A stretch of 64,000 bases of DNA from NCBI RefSeq assembly GCF_004028155.1, contig NZ_SBII01000009.1, positions 1 through 64,000 on the forward strand, written 5' to 3'. Of this stretch, positions 35,203 through 44,422 are shown piece by piece (position 1 is the stretch's first letter; each line of letters opens with the position of its first letter). The notes under the pieces were generated by a model. It made no database searches and was not told where the DNA came from. It saw only the letters and a program-made list of their open reading frames with translations. A program made the position numbers and the translations under genes. Source of the stretch: Flavobacterium cerinum. Lineage in GTDB: Bacteria > Bacteroidota > Bacteroidia > Flavobacteriales > Flavobacteriaceae.

Positions 35203-35993
35203 ATTTTTTCCCTGTTAAGCTGCCTAAACCTATTTTGAATTGGAGAAAACTTTATCGTTTCTTTTGTACCCAATGCTAAATACCCAAGCTTTGCAAGACT
35301 TTCATCAAAAAGACATAAAGCCCTTTCCTGTAAATCTTTATCAAAATAGATCAGTACATTTCGACACAATATTAGGTCAAATTCATTAAAGGAGCCATCG
35401 GAAACCAAATTATGCTCGGAAAAAACCATTTTTTCCGACAGGTCTTCTCCAAATTTAGCAAATCCATAATTCGCCGTATAGTAGTGGGAAAAATCTTTCT
35501 TCCCGCCCGATGTCATATAATTCTCAGAGTATTGTTTCATCATCTGTAAAGGAAAAATCCCTTTTTTTGCAGTATCCAAAACAATTGGATTAATATCTGT
35601 AGCATACAAAAGAGATTTGTGTAATAAGTTGGCTTCTTTTAATAAGATAGCCATCGAATACACCTCTTCTCCTGATGAACAGCCTGCATGCCAAAACCTG
35701 ATAAAAGGTTTGGTTCCTAATATTGGCAACACTTCTTCCCTGAGTACTTTATAAAATAATGGATCACGAAACATCTCTGTCACGTTTACTGTGATCTCTT
35801 CTACCATACGTTTAAAGTACCCTGGCTCAGATCTTACTTTTGAAAGCATCTCAGAAAAATTACTGAATCCATCCAACTGGTAAAGCCTGTCTACCCGTCT
35901 TTTTAATGATGCACGTGAATAACCTCCAAAATCAAATCCATGGTATTCATACACTTCATTAATCAATACTTCGAGTTCACGATCGTCTATCAT
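35184..35993 (-). CDS. CheR-type protein-glutamate O-methyltransferase
   Basis: The 269-residue product has the CheR N-terminal helical domain (FGGYSRASLKRRVDRLYQL), then VTEMFRDPLFYKVLREEVLP. The SAM-binding core is IRFWHAGCSSGEEVYSMAILL, followed by LLYATDINPIVL and FDLILCRNVLIYFDKDLQER. All the expected CheR motifs are intact. It methylates glutamate side chains using SAM. With the overlapping CheB it forms a methylation/demethylation pair placed behind hybrid kinases rather than chemotaxis genes. Its start lies 7 nt after the stop of the receiver gene. Confidence 0.92.
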   Translation of the reverse strand: MIDDRELEVLINEVYEYHGFDFGGYSRASLKRRVDRLYQLDGFSNFSEMLSKVRSEPGYFKRMVEEITVNVTEMFRDPLFYKVLREEVLPILGTKPFIRFWHAGCSSGEEVYSMAILLKEANLLHKSLLYATDINPIVLDTAKKGIFPLQMMKQYSENYMTSGGKKDFSHYYTANYGFAKFGEDLSEKMVFSEHNLVSDGSFNEFDLILCRNVLIYFDKDLQERALCLFDESLAKLGYLALGTKETIKFSPIQNRFRQLNREKIWRKTE

Positions 35994-36000
35994 AAAAGCG

Positions 36001-36369
36001 TTATATAGTGCTTAATATTACCAATAGTTTGTCTACATCTACTGGTTTTGAGATATAATCATCTGCACCCGCCTGAAGACATTTTTCTTTATCTCCCACC
36101 ATTGCCTGTGCCGTAACTGATATTACCGGAGTAGCTGTTCTTGACGGTATCTTCTTTATGAGAGGTATTGCTTCATACCCATCCATATCCGGCATCATCA
36201 TGTCGATAAGCACAGCATCTATATGTTCGTCGCCTTCCAGCAACTTTAAAGCTTCTTCAGCGCTCAAACACGACAGGCATTCAAACGATTTTGCTTTAAG
36301 TGTGGCAGAAAGCGCAAAAATATTACGCGAATCATCATCTACAATTAAAATTCTCTTCTTCATCATCAT
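36001..36369 (-). CDS. Single-domain response regulator (CheY-like)
   Basis: The 122-residue product is a lone receiver: acidic Asp11-Asp12-Asp13, phosphoacceptor Asp56 in VLIDMMMPDMDGYE, a Thr/Ser switch in VISVTAQAM and Lys in DDYISKPVDVDKL. It closely resembles the third receiver of the hybrid kinase just upstream (VLLDMMMPNMDGYE, ITKPVDIDQL). It may have arisen from it or share its phosphodonor. Without an output domain it probably acts as a phosphorelay sink or by protein contact. Confidence 0.92.
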   Translation of the reverse strand: MMMKKRILIVDDDSRNIFALSATLKAKSFECLSCLSAEEALKLLEGDEHIDAVLIDMMMPDMDGYEAIPLIKKIPSRTATPVISVTAQAMVGDKEKCLQAGADDYISKPVDVDKLLVILSTI

Positions 36370-36392
36370 GTAATAAACACTAAGTATTTAAA

Positions 36393-39300
36393 TTAATTTT
36401 TGTCATAAAGCCAAACCCTGAGTAATGACAGGAGCTGGTCTATATCTACGGGTTTCGTTATATAATCTGATGCACCGGCATTTATACATTTCTCCCTGTC
36501 GCCGGTCATTGCTTTTGCTGTTACCGCTATAACCGGCAGGTTTTTCAATTTACTGTTTTCTCTAATCCGGGTTGCTGTTTCATAGCCATCCATATTAGGC
36601 ATCATCATATCCAATAAAACAACATCAACCTGAGGGTGTTCTTCCAGGGCTTTGAGTGCTTCTTTACCATCTATCGCTGTGACAACATTCATTTTAAGTA
36701 CTTCAAGGGCCTTTGTTAACGAATAAATATTACGCACATCGTCATCAACTACAAGGACTGTTTTGTCGTTAAGAATGTTATTTAAAAGGTTCTGCTTTTT
36801 ATAACTGTCTTTTTTACCTCCGCCTTTTTTATTTTCCTCAACAAGGTGAAGAAATAGGGATACTTCGTCCAGCATTCGCTGATAAGAATGCGCCGTTTTT
36901 ATAACAATTGAATCGGCATATTTTTTAATTTTCACCTCTTCTTTCATGGAAAGACTCTTACCTGTAAATACAATTACAGGAAGATTTTCTAATCCCGGAT
37001 TCTTTTTAACTCCGTCAAGTATCTCATACGCATGCTGATCCGGAATACCCATATCGAGTATTACACAGTCTACCTCTGCTCTTTGAAGCGCATGTACCCC
37101 ATCACCAATATCGCTCTTTATTTCAGAGTTAATATTATAGCTTTCAAGGAAATATGCAAGTGCTTTAGCATGCTTTGGGTTGTCTTCAATGATCAATACT
37201 TTTTGCGATTCTTTATTTACTATATGTTCAATCCTTTTAAATATTTCTGGCAGCTGATCAAATGCTACCGGTTTGTCTAAAAAGTCAATTGCTCCTTTTA
37301 GTAAACTTTCCTGCTTTAATTTATGTGATGACATAATGTGCACAGGAATGTGTTTGGTTTGCCAGTTGTTCTTTAATTCTTCCATTACTTCCCATCCGCT
37401 CTTAATAGGCAGCTGTATGTCCAGCAGTATGCCTACAGGCTTATACATCATTGCCAGATTAAGTGCATAATCTCCTCGTACAGACACTACACCTTTATAA
37501 CCTCGCTTACGTGTAAACTCTAGTAATGATTTGGCAAAATTAGTATCGTCTTCTACAATAAGTATTACCTTGTCCTCTTCGCTAATAGCTTCCCTGTCAT
37601 CAGGGATATCTTCAGGAATAGAAGGACTTAAATACATATTACTTTTTTGCTCTTCTATTTTTTCTACCAATGCTACTGTTTCCTGAGAAACAAAACTTTC
37701 ATTTTCAGATCTATCATTCAGATGCTCTACGGCAAATCCTGCAATCGGGATCGTTAAAGTAAATTCACTTCCTTCGTTAGCACTACTCTTAAGTGTTATT
37801 TCACCCATTAGCAATTTTGCCAGTTCACGACTTATAGATAATCCTAAACCGGTTCCTCCATACTTACGTTTTGTAGATCCATCGGCTTGCTGGAATGCTT
37901 CAAAAATAAGCGGCTGTTTTTCAAGCGGAATACCTATCCCTGTATCTTTAACAGTAAACAAAACTAACTTATCATTCGTTTCATGTTTCTTAACTTCGAG
38001 TGTAACAGAACCCTCGGAGGTGAATTTTATAGCGTTAGAAATAAGATTTTTAAGAATTTGTTCTAATCTTACTTTATCACTCTTAATTACTACGGGAGCA
38101 TTATCGGCAATAATATTAAACTCAATGTTTTTTTCTTTAGCAACTTCATTGAACAGTGATTTTAAAGTATCTGTAATTTCCTTCGTTGTAATATCTATAA
38201 ACTCCAGTTCCATTTTTCCTGCCTCAATTTTAGAAAGGTCAAGAATTTCATCAATAAGCCCTAACAGTCCGTTACCTGAACTTTGAATTACTTTTGCAAA
38301 TTCTATTTGCTCATCGTTCATGTTTTTATCATTGTTCTCTGATAATAAACGGCTAAGAAGCAATATAGAGTTAAGTGGTGTTCTTAACTCATGTGACATG
38401 TTTGCTAAAAATTCCGACTTGTATCGTGTGCTTATTTCGAGGTCTTCTGATTTTTTTTGAATCTCAGTATTTCTTTCTTCCAGCAACACACTGCGCTCTG
38501 CGAGCTCTTCATTAGTTTGCTGTAACTCTTCCTGCTGTACCCTTAGCTCTTCTTCAGATGCCTGTAATTTTTGGGTCTGTGCTTCAAGTTCAGCATTTAT
38601 GCTTTCCATTTCACTGTGCTGTGTTCTTAACTCTTCTGATTGTGCCTGAGTTTCTTCTAACAGTTCCTGAACACGTTTTCTGTTTTGTGCAGCTGTTATG
38701 GCAATCCCTATGTTATTTGCTGCCATGGCTAAAAACTGAAGATCGCGTTTGGAGAACTCTTTGGCAGCAGCCAATTCTATCACACCGGTAACTTTATCAT
38801 CTATTAACGGTACTGCTATTATATGGGCAGGCTTAATCTCTCCAAGGGCATAAGATATTTTAATATCTTCCGGTGAAGATGATTTTAACTCTAGCATTTT
38901 ACCTGAAACTGCCGCCTGGCCAGTTAATCCTTCGCCAAAGCGTAAGTGCTTACGGCTATTGTCCAGGATGCAGCTGTAACCTGCAGACCAAATCAGTTCA
39001 TCTCTCTCCTGTATGTATAAAACTGCGGCATCACTTTTAATATACATCGCAAGGAAATCGACTATATCAGTAGCTAAAACTTCAATTGGCTTTTCGCCAA
39101 TCATTACGTTATTTAACTTTGCTATACCTGATTGCAGCCATTCATTATTTGATAAAGATTTAAATGACTTATTTAGTTCATGTGCCATATTATTTAATGA
39201 CCCGGCAACACTGCCTAAAGCATCTGTCTCGCTGTCTTCTACCCTAACGTCATAGTTACCCTGGGAAATTTCCTGCGCTATACTACTTATAACCCGTATT

Positions 39301-39974
39301 CTAGCGGCAGTTTCCTTATCGCTGTCTTCAAGCTGCTTTTGCAGTTTAATACGTTCATTATAATCTCTTATTATCCTGGAAAAAAAGATGATACTTATAA
39401 GCAATGCCACTAAAGCTGCCGATATAATTAATATAGAACTATACATTCCATATTTTTTAGACTCTTCAGTTCTTTCGGTTAACAACTGCTGTTCATGGTT
39501 TTCCATGCGTTTTAAGATCTTACGCATGCCTTCCATTAATTTTCGCCCGGTATCCAGTTCATCAGAGGTTATAGCATCGCCTTTCATTTTTTCATTTACC
39601 CTTAACTGCAGGTATTTAAAAAACTCATCTTTTAACGGTTTTAACTCTTTTATACTCGCCTGTTGCGTCGGATTGTCTAAAGTTAGTTCCTGTACTTTAT
39701 CAAAGTACATTTCGGCATCTGCTTCAGCATCATCATAACGTTTTAAGAAATCCTGTTTCCCCGTTACTAAAAAGCCGCGCATTCCTGCCTGTGCATCTAT
39801 CATTACAGAGGCACCTTCATTAATATTATAAATAACATCCTGTGTATGCGTAACCCACTTATTACTGTCTAAAAGGCTCCTGATGCTTAAATAAGATGCT
39901 GTTGAACTAACTAAAAGTATTAGTATCGAAATACCTGAACTTACAATTAAATTTCTTCTAAAATTACCGTCCAT
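36393..39974 (-). CDS. Hybrid sensor histidine kinase: CHASE3-HAMP-GAF-HisKA-HATPase-three receivers
   Basis: The protein has 1193 residues. TM1 is near 9-31. A CHASE3-type periplasmic region (VTHTQDVIYNINEGASVMID, AGMRGFLVTG) runs to TM2 near 176-197, followed by HAMP and a GAF domain (about 290-430). A long glutamine/glutamate-rich coiled coil (430-515) precedes the kinase: the H box is FLANMSHELRTPLNS, and the ATPase has NLISNAIKFT, VKDTGIGIP and GTGLGLSISREL. Three receivers follow (about 805-920, 925-1045, 1070-1190), each keeping the phosphoacceptor Asp (LLDIQLP, ILDMGIP, LLDMMMP). The coiled coil could be a substrate for the neighbouring CheR/CheB pair. The signal is unknown. Confidence 0.93.
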   Translation of the reverse strand: MDGNFRRNLIVSSGISILILLVSSTASYLSIRSLLDSNKWVTHTQDVIYNINEGASVMIDAQAGMRGFLVTGKQDFLKRYDDAEADAEMYFDKVQELTLDNPTQQASIKELKPLKDEFFKYLQLRVNEKMKGDAITSDELDTGRKLMEGMRKILKRMENHEQQLLTERTEESKKYGMYSSILIISAALVALLISIIFFSRIIRDYNERIKLQKQLEDSDKETAARIRVISSIAQEISQGNYDVRVEDSETDALGSVAGSLNNMAHELNKSFKSLSNNEWLQSGIAKLNNVMIGEKPIEVLATDIVDFLAMYIKSDAAVLYIQERDELIWSAGYSCILDNSRKHLRFGEGLTGQAAVSGKMLELKSSSPEDIKISYALGEIKPAHIIAVPLIDDKVTGVIELAAAKEFSKRDLQFLAMAANNIGIAITAAQNRKRVQELLEETQAQSEELRTQHSEMESINAELEAQTQKLQASEEELRVQQEELQQTNEELAERSVLLEERNTEIQKKSEDLEISTRYKSEFLANMSHELRTPLNSILLLSRLLSENNDKNMNDEQIEFAKVIQSSGNGLLGLIDEILDLSKIEAGKMELEFIDITTKEITDTLKSLFNEVAKEKNIEFNIIADNAPVVIKSDKVRLEQILKNLISNAIKFTSEGSVTLEVKKHETNDKLVLFTVKDTGIGIPLEKQPLIFEAFQQADGSTKRKYGGTGLGLSISRELAKLLMGEITLKSSANEGSEFTLTIPIAGFAVEHLNDRSENESFVSQETVALVEKIEEQKSNMYLSPSIPEDIPDDREAISEEDKVILIVEDDTNFAKSLLEFTRKRGYKGVVSVRGDYALNLAMMYKPVGILLDIQLPIKSGWEVMEELKNNWQTKHIPVHIMSSHKLKQESLLKGAIDFLDKPVAFDQLPEIFKRIEHIVNKESQKVLIIEDNPKHAKALAYFLESYNINSEIKSDIGDGVHALQRAEVDCVILDMGIPDQHAYEILDGVKKNPGLENLPVIVFTGKSLSMKEEVKIKKYADSIVIKTAHSYQRMLDEVSLFLHLVEENKKGGGKKDSYKKQNLLNNILNDKTVLVVDDDVRNIYSLTKALEVLKMNVVTAIDGKEALKALEEHPQVDVVLLDMMMPNMDGYETATRIRENSKLKNLPVIAVTAKAMTGDREKCINAGASDYITKPVDIDQLLSLLRVWLYDKN

Positions 39975-39986
39975 AAAGGTTTTAAA

Positions 39987-41192
39987 TTATAATGGCAATA
40001 CAATAATAAAGCTTGCACCATTATCGGGGCTGCTTTTTGCTGTTATTAAACCATTGTGTCTTTCTATTATTTTATTTGCTATTGCAAGACCTATTCCGGT
40101 GCCTTCATAGCTATTACGATCATTAAGGCTTTGGAAAATTTTAAATATCTTATCCAGATAAATTTCACTAAACCCAATGCCGTTATCTTTTACTACTATC
40201 CTGCAAAATTTGCCCGATTGCGAAATTTTACTTTCAAAATTTTTCTCTTCAATAATTTCGACAGTAGCCTCTATTACGGGCGCTATTCCCACCTTTGCAA
40301 ATTTTAAAGAGTTGCCTACAAGGTTTTGAAACAGCTGTCGCAGCTGGCTGGAAACTCCTGTTACCATAGGCATCGGCTGTATTGTAATAACCGCCTTTTT
40401 CTGTTCTATTACATAATCAAAATCAGATAAAACTTCATTGAAAATTTCGTTCAGATCGGTTTTTACAGGAACGACTGTCGAAGACAGTCGGGAATAATCA
40501 AGAAGGTCTGTAATAAGTCTGGCCATTCGCTGTGCAGAACGTATGGTACGCTGTACATAATCTCTGGCAGTATCATCATCTTTTAAATAACGTTCCTGGA
40601 TCATTTTAACAAAGATCTCGATCTTTCTTAAAGGTTCTTTAAGATCATGAGATACTACCCATGCAAATTGTTGCAGTTCATGGTTTCTAAATTCCAGCTC
40701 TTCATTTTTAACAAGCAATTCCTGCGTTCTTTCGGTAACTTTAAGTTCGAGGTTTTCCTGTGCTTCTTTTCTTATTTCGATTTCTTTAGATAAGAGATCC
40801 CTGATATTTTTAAGTTCATTCTGCTGGTCGTAAAGCTTTAAGAATGTCTTTACTTTCAGGATAAGCAAATCTGGATCAACAGGTTTAGTTATATAATCTA
40901 CACCTCCGCTTGCGTATCCTTTAGAGATAAACTTTTTTTCTTTATTTACTGCTGATAAAAAGATTACAGGAATATCTTTAGTTCTATTGCTTCCTGCCAG
41001 GGTTTCTACAGCTTCAAATCCATCCATGCCGGGCATCTGCACATCCATGATAATTAGAGAGTAGTTCTTCTTGAGTATTTTCTTCAAAGCTTCCTCTCCC
41101 GATTCGGCAGTATCAACTTCGAAACCCTGAATTTCAAGTATTTTTTTTAAGGCTATAATGTTTGCCCTTATATCATCTACAATTAATATCAT
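39987..41192 (-). CDS. Receiver-histidine kinase (REC-coiled coil-HisKA-HATPase)
   Basis: The 401-residue soluble protein has an N-terminal receiver (Asp50 in LIIMDVQMPGMDGFE, Lys in YITKPVDPDL). A coiled coil follows (about 120-170), then HisKA with FAWVVSHDLKEPLRK (His182), typical of phytochrome-like kinases, and an ATPase domain with NLVGNSLKFAK, VKDNGIGFS and GTGIGLAIANKI. It has no membrane segment, so it likely relays phosphate within the cluster. Its start overlaps the Rcp1-like regulator gene by 4 nt, and the hybrid kinase gene begins 12 nt downstream. Confidence 0.92.
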   Translation of the reverse strand: MILIVDDIRANIIALKKILEIQGFEVDTAESGEEALKKILKKNYSLIIMDVQMPGMDGFEAVETLAGSNRTKDIPVIFLSAVNKEKKFISKGYASGGVDYITKPVDPDLLILKVKTFLKLYDQQNELKNIRDLLSKEIEIRKEAQENLELKVTERTQELLVKNEELEFRNHELQQFAWVVSHDLKEPLRKIEIFVKMIQERYLKDDDTARDYVQRTIRSAQRMARLITDLLDYSRLSSTVVPVKTDLNEIFNEVLSDFDYVIEQKKAVITIQPMPMVTGVSSQLRQLFQNLVGNSLKFAKVGIAPVIEATVEIIEEKNFESKISQSGKFCRIVVKDNGIGFSEIYLDKIFKIFQSLNDRNSYEGTGIGLAIANKIIERHNGLITAKSSPDNGASFIIVLPL

Positions 41193-41614
41193 AAAGGCAC
41201 ATCATTTTGGCGGAAAAGTAATCCGTTGTGTAAAATACTTTTGATCCTGGCGCATATCTGGTCAAAATCATTAGGTTTTTCAACATATCCTATTGCTCCG
41301 CTTTCAAGACAAATTTTTTGATGTTCTTTAGACGAAGATGTAGAATACATAATAACCGGTATAGATTTAAAACGTTCAGATCTTTTTAATTCTTTAAGGC
41401 TCTCTATACCATTCATTTTTGGCATATTAATATCCATAAAAATAAGATCGGGTGTTGCTGTTTTACCAGTATTAAGTTTTTCAAAAAGGTCAACACCATC
41501 AGTAGCACTAAGGTATACAGCCGTGCTATCTGCCTCTGAAAGAGCCTCCTGAAAAAGTAGCTGATCGTCCTGATCATCATCTACAAAAAGTATTGTTCTC
41601 ATTTTTTTACCCAC
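41189..41614 (-). CDS. Rcp1-like single-domain response regulator
   Basis: The product is a receiver of 137 or 141 residues: VDDDQDDQLLFQEAL at the start, phosphoacceptor Asp61 in LIFMDINMPKMNGIE and Lys in YVEKPNDFDQI. The long acidic start and the NxxKMNGIExLKELK stretch are typical of Rcp1/CheY-like partners of phytochrome-type kinases. It is the first gene of the seven-gene signalling cluster. A perfect -7 box TACTTTTG (minus strand, 41626-41619) lies only 4 nt before the ATG at 41614. That favours the internal start at 41602 (MRTILFVDDD) or a leaderless message. Confidence 0.9.
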   Translation of the reverse strand: MGKKMRTILFVDDDQDDQLLFQEALSEADSTAVYLSATDGVDLFEKLNTGKTATPDLIFMDINMPKMNGIESLKELKRSERFKSIPVIMYSTSSSKEHQKICLESGAIGYVEKPNDFDQICARIKSILHNGLLFRQNDVPL

Positions 41615-41853
41615 GTTTCAAAAGTATAAAAAAGATGTGTTAAACAGGTGTTAATCCTGCAGACCTTAAATTTACATCTAAAACATCAAAACTACGCATT
41701 TAGAGTTTATTTTACATTATTTATCACTGTCAATTTATTAAGTCCCATTCACTACTGCCCATATATTTATTTTATGAAATCCTTATAGACAAAGCCAATC
41801 GGCAGCTTTCAATGTTTTTGTATATTCGTAGTAATTTACAAAAAAGAAGCACC

Positions 41854-42879
41854 ATGGAAATTGGGATTGATAGTTTTGCCGCAACGCCTGTTACAAACGA
41901 AACAGGTACTCCTGTTCACAGCATGAATTCACTTAATGAGTTACTGGAACGTATAGAACAGGCAGATAAAGCCGGACTTGATGTGTTTGGTATTGGAGAG
42001 CACCATCGTAAAGAATTTCTGGATTCTGCTCCCGCAATACTACTAGCTGCTGCTGCAAGCCGAACGAAGCGCATAAAACTATCCAGTGCAGTTACCGTTC
42101 TTAGTGCTGCCGATCCTGTGAGGGTTTTTCAAAGCTTTGCTACGCTGGACCTTATTTCTCAGGGACGTGCTGAGATGGTAGTAGGACGCGGTTCTTTTAC
42201 CGAATCATTCCCGTTGTTTGGGTATAACCTTCATGATTATAATGAGCTCTTCGCCGAAAAGCTTGATCTTTTACTTACTATTCGTGATAATGAATATGTA
42301 ACATGGTCCGGTAAATTCAGGCCGGCATTGAACAATCAACCTATTTACCCAAGACCATTGCAAGACCCATTACCTGTTTGGCTGGGTGTAGGCGGTACTC
42401 CCGAATCGTTTGTGCGTGCCGGTACACTTGGTTTACCCCTAATGGTGGCTGTTATAGGCGGTGAAACACATCGTTTTCGTCCGCTAATTGACCTGTATAA
42501 AGAGGCAGGAGAAAAAGCAGGGCATTCTCCCGAAACCTTAAAAGTAGGATTACATTCACTGGGCTATGTCGCTGAAACTACTAAAGAAGCCGTTGAAGAT
42601 TTCTTTCCTGGTTATGCTAAAACCTTCACCCGCATTGGGCGTGAGCGCGGCTGGCCACCCATAACGCGTCAGCACTTTGATGCTCAAAATGGACCGAGAG
42701 GTGCTTTATTAGTGGGCAGCCCCGAAGAAGTAGCCGATAAATTATTACGCCACAGCGAAGCTTTAGGCGGTATATCGCGATTTACATTCCAGATGGACAA
42801 TGCCGAGCTATCGCACGAACAATTGCTAAAAGCTATCAATCTGGTAGGTACACGTGTAATTTCGTTAGTAAATTCTTAA
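41854..42879 (+). CDS. LLM-class flavin-dependent oxidoreductase
   Basis: The start at 41854 (MEIGIDSFAATPV) gives 341 residues; the frame from 41812 adds a basic lead without support. Family features are FGIGEHHRKEF, LSSAVTVLSAADPVRVFQSFATLDLISQGRAEMVVGRGS (split here by family convention), PVWLGVGGTPESFVRAG and LLVGSPEEVADKLL near the end. These enzymes use reduced flavin (FMNH2) for monooxygenation and are related to bacterial luciferase. The substrate cannot be told from sequence. The gene ends 13 nt from the stop of the convergent MocR gene. Confidence 0.9.
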   Translation: MEIGIDSFAATPVTNETGTPVHSMNSLNELLERIEQADKAGLDVFGIGEHHRKEFLDSAPAILLAAAASRTKRIKLSSAVTVLSAADPVRVFQSFATLDLISQGRAEMVVGRGSFTESFPLFGYNLHDYNELFAEKLDLLLTIRDNEYVTWSGKFRPALNNQPIYPRPLQDPLPVWLGVGGTPESFVRAGTLGLPLMVAVIGGETHRFRPLIDLYKEAGEKAGHSPETLKVGLHSLGYVAETTKEAVEDFFPGYAKTFTRIGRERGWPPITRQHFDAQNGPRGALLVGSPEEVADKLLRHSEALGGISRFTFQMDNAELSHEQLLKAINLVGTRVISLVNS

Positions 42880-42892
42880 GTCTTACCCTGAG

Positions 42893-44323
42893 CTAAATAA
42901 GCTCCTTTGTTAACGTTCCAATTTTAATTAACCCTTCCTGAACCTGTTCATCCCAATGCATGCCATAACTTAAACGTACACAGTTATTGTATTGCTTTTG
43001 CAGGGTAAACATTCTGCCCGGTGCTATGCTTATTTTATGTTTTAGAGCCTGTTCATAGAGTTTAAAAGCATCTACATTTTTATTGAGTTCCACCCAAAGT
43101 ATAAATCCTCCCTGTGGTCTGGTTACTTTAGTATCGTCAGGAAAGCTCTCTCCAATAGTCCTTAAAAAGTTAAGCGAATTGCCATGCAGTGTATTCCTAA
43201 TCTTTCTTAGGTGATTTTCATAACGTCCGTTTTCAAGAAAACCGCCTATAGCTTCCTGCGTTAGTGTTGTAGACGAGATATTGTGGAACAATTTTGTTTT
43301 TATGATCTTTTCCTTAAATTTCCCCGGAGCGATCCAGCCTACCCTATATCCGGGAGCCAATGTTTTAGAAAACGATCCGCACCACAGTACATTACCGCTC
43401 TGGTCGTAGGTTTTTAATGATTTCGGCCGATGTGCACCAAAGTACACATCGCCATAAAGATCATCTTCTATAAGGGGTATATTATAATGTTCCATCAGTT
43501 CTACTACCTTTTTCTTGTGCTCATCGGGCATGGTACTTCCTAGCGGATTGCTAAAGTTACTTACCAGTAAACATAATTGTATTTTATTATTTTTAAGCTC
43601 TTTCTCTAAAGCCTCAATCTCTATACCCGTACAGGCATTGGTAGGAAGCTCCAATACATTCAATCCTAAGCTTTGTGCCAATTGCAATATCCCAAAATAC
43701 ACAGGACTTTCTACTGCAATCGTATCACCTTTAGATACTAATGATACCAAACAATTTGCCAATGCATTCATACAGCCTGAAGCCGTTATAATATCATCTT
43801 CTTTTAAATTCCCTCCCCAGGTATAAGAATGTCGGGCTATCTGGCGCCTGAGGCGCAAATTCCCTTCTACCGGCTCATAAGATGTACCACTATCATCCAT
43901 TTCGCGTAGTGCATGCACAATTGCTTTATTCAGTTTGGCTACAGGAAGCAGCTCTATAGCCGGAACACCCAATGAAAACTGAATATTTCCTTTCTTCCCT
44001 ATTTCAGAGTATACCCTTGCAATAATGTTTTCGGTCTCTTCGTGACCTGCCCAATTGTTAGGCTGACTCGTTGTTACAAGATCAGGTAATGTACGGGTAC
44101 AATGGGTTACATAATACCCAGATTGTGGTCTTGCTTCAATCAATCCTTTGCTTTCGAGCGCATAATAGGATTGTAATGCCGTACTGATACTTATGCCGTT
44201 CTCCTGACTTATAAGCCTCACAGAAGGCAGCTTATCACCGGTTTTAAGAACGCCGTCCATTATTTTCTTCTCAATATTTCCCGCAATCTTACGGTAGATA
44301 TAGTCTGTTTTTAGTTTTTCCAT
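42893..44323 (-). CDS. MocR/PdxR-type regulator (GntR HTH fused to PLP aminotransferase fold)
   Basis: The start at 44323 (MEKLKTDYIYRKIAGNIEKK) gives 476 residues; the longer frame runs back through the promoter. The winged HTH is at residues 1-80 (GDKLPSVRLISQENGISIST then YYALESKGLIEARPQSGYYV). The aminotransferase domain follows with SFSKTLAPGYRVGW, whose lysine is the PLP Schiff-base position, and NFSNPLG and EDDLYGDVYFG. MocR proteins sense PLP or amino compounds and usually regulate a divergent gene. Here that gene is an EamA exporter 99 nt away. The shared gap carries a direct repeat typical of this family. Confidence 0.92.
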   Translation of the reverse strand: MEKLKTDYIYRKIAGNIEKKIMDGVLKTGDKLPSVRLISQENGISISTALQSYYALESKGLIEARPQSGYYVTHCTRTLPDLVTTSQPNNWAGHEETENIIARVYSEIGKKGNIQFSLGVPAIELLPVAKLNKAIVHALREMDDSGTSYEPVEGNLRLRRQIARHSYTWGGNLKEDDIITASGCMNALANCLVSLVSKGDTIAVESPVYFGILQLAQSLGLNVLELPTNACTGIEIEALEKELKNNKIQLCLLVSNFSNPLGSTMPDEHKKKVVELMEHYNIPLIEDDLYGDVYFGAHRPKSLKTYDQSGNVLWCGSFSKTLAPGYRVGWIAPGKFKEKIIKTKLFHNISSTTLTQEAIGGFLENGRYENHLRKIRNTLHGNSLNFLRTIGESFPDDTKVTRPQGGFILWVELNKNVDAFKLYEQALKHKISIAPGRMFTLQKQYNNCVRLSYGMHWDEQVQEGLIKIGTLTKELI

Positions 44324-44333
44324 AGTAATTAAA

Positions 44334-44373
44334 CTGTACTGGTCAAATTTACTAAAATTGTATCTGTATTGGT
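44334..44373. promoter_or_regulatory. Candidate MocR operator: CTGTA(C/T)TGGT direct repeat
   Basis: CTGTACTGGT (44334-44343) and CTGTATTGGT (44364-44373) are direct repeats spaced 30 bp start to start, on the same helix face. A perfect minus-strand -7 box TAAATTTG (44351-44344) for the MocR gene lies between them and abuts the first repeat. Binding would thus cover the MocR promoter. Direct repeats of this length and spacing are known for GabR and PdxR. Confidence 0.65.
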
Positions 44374-44422
44374 AATAAAATTTAACTGAATTTTGTATGA
44401 CATCAATCAATAGTAAAAACGT

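Noticed and set aside
39388..39738. 116-codon plus-strand frame opposite the hybrid kinase
   Set aside because: It overlaps the CHASE3 and membrane region of a clear gene in antisense and has no recognisable domain.
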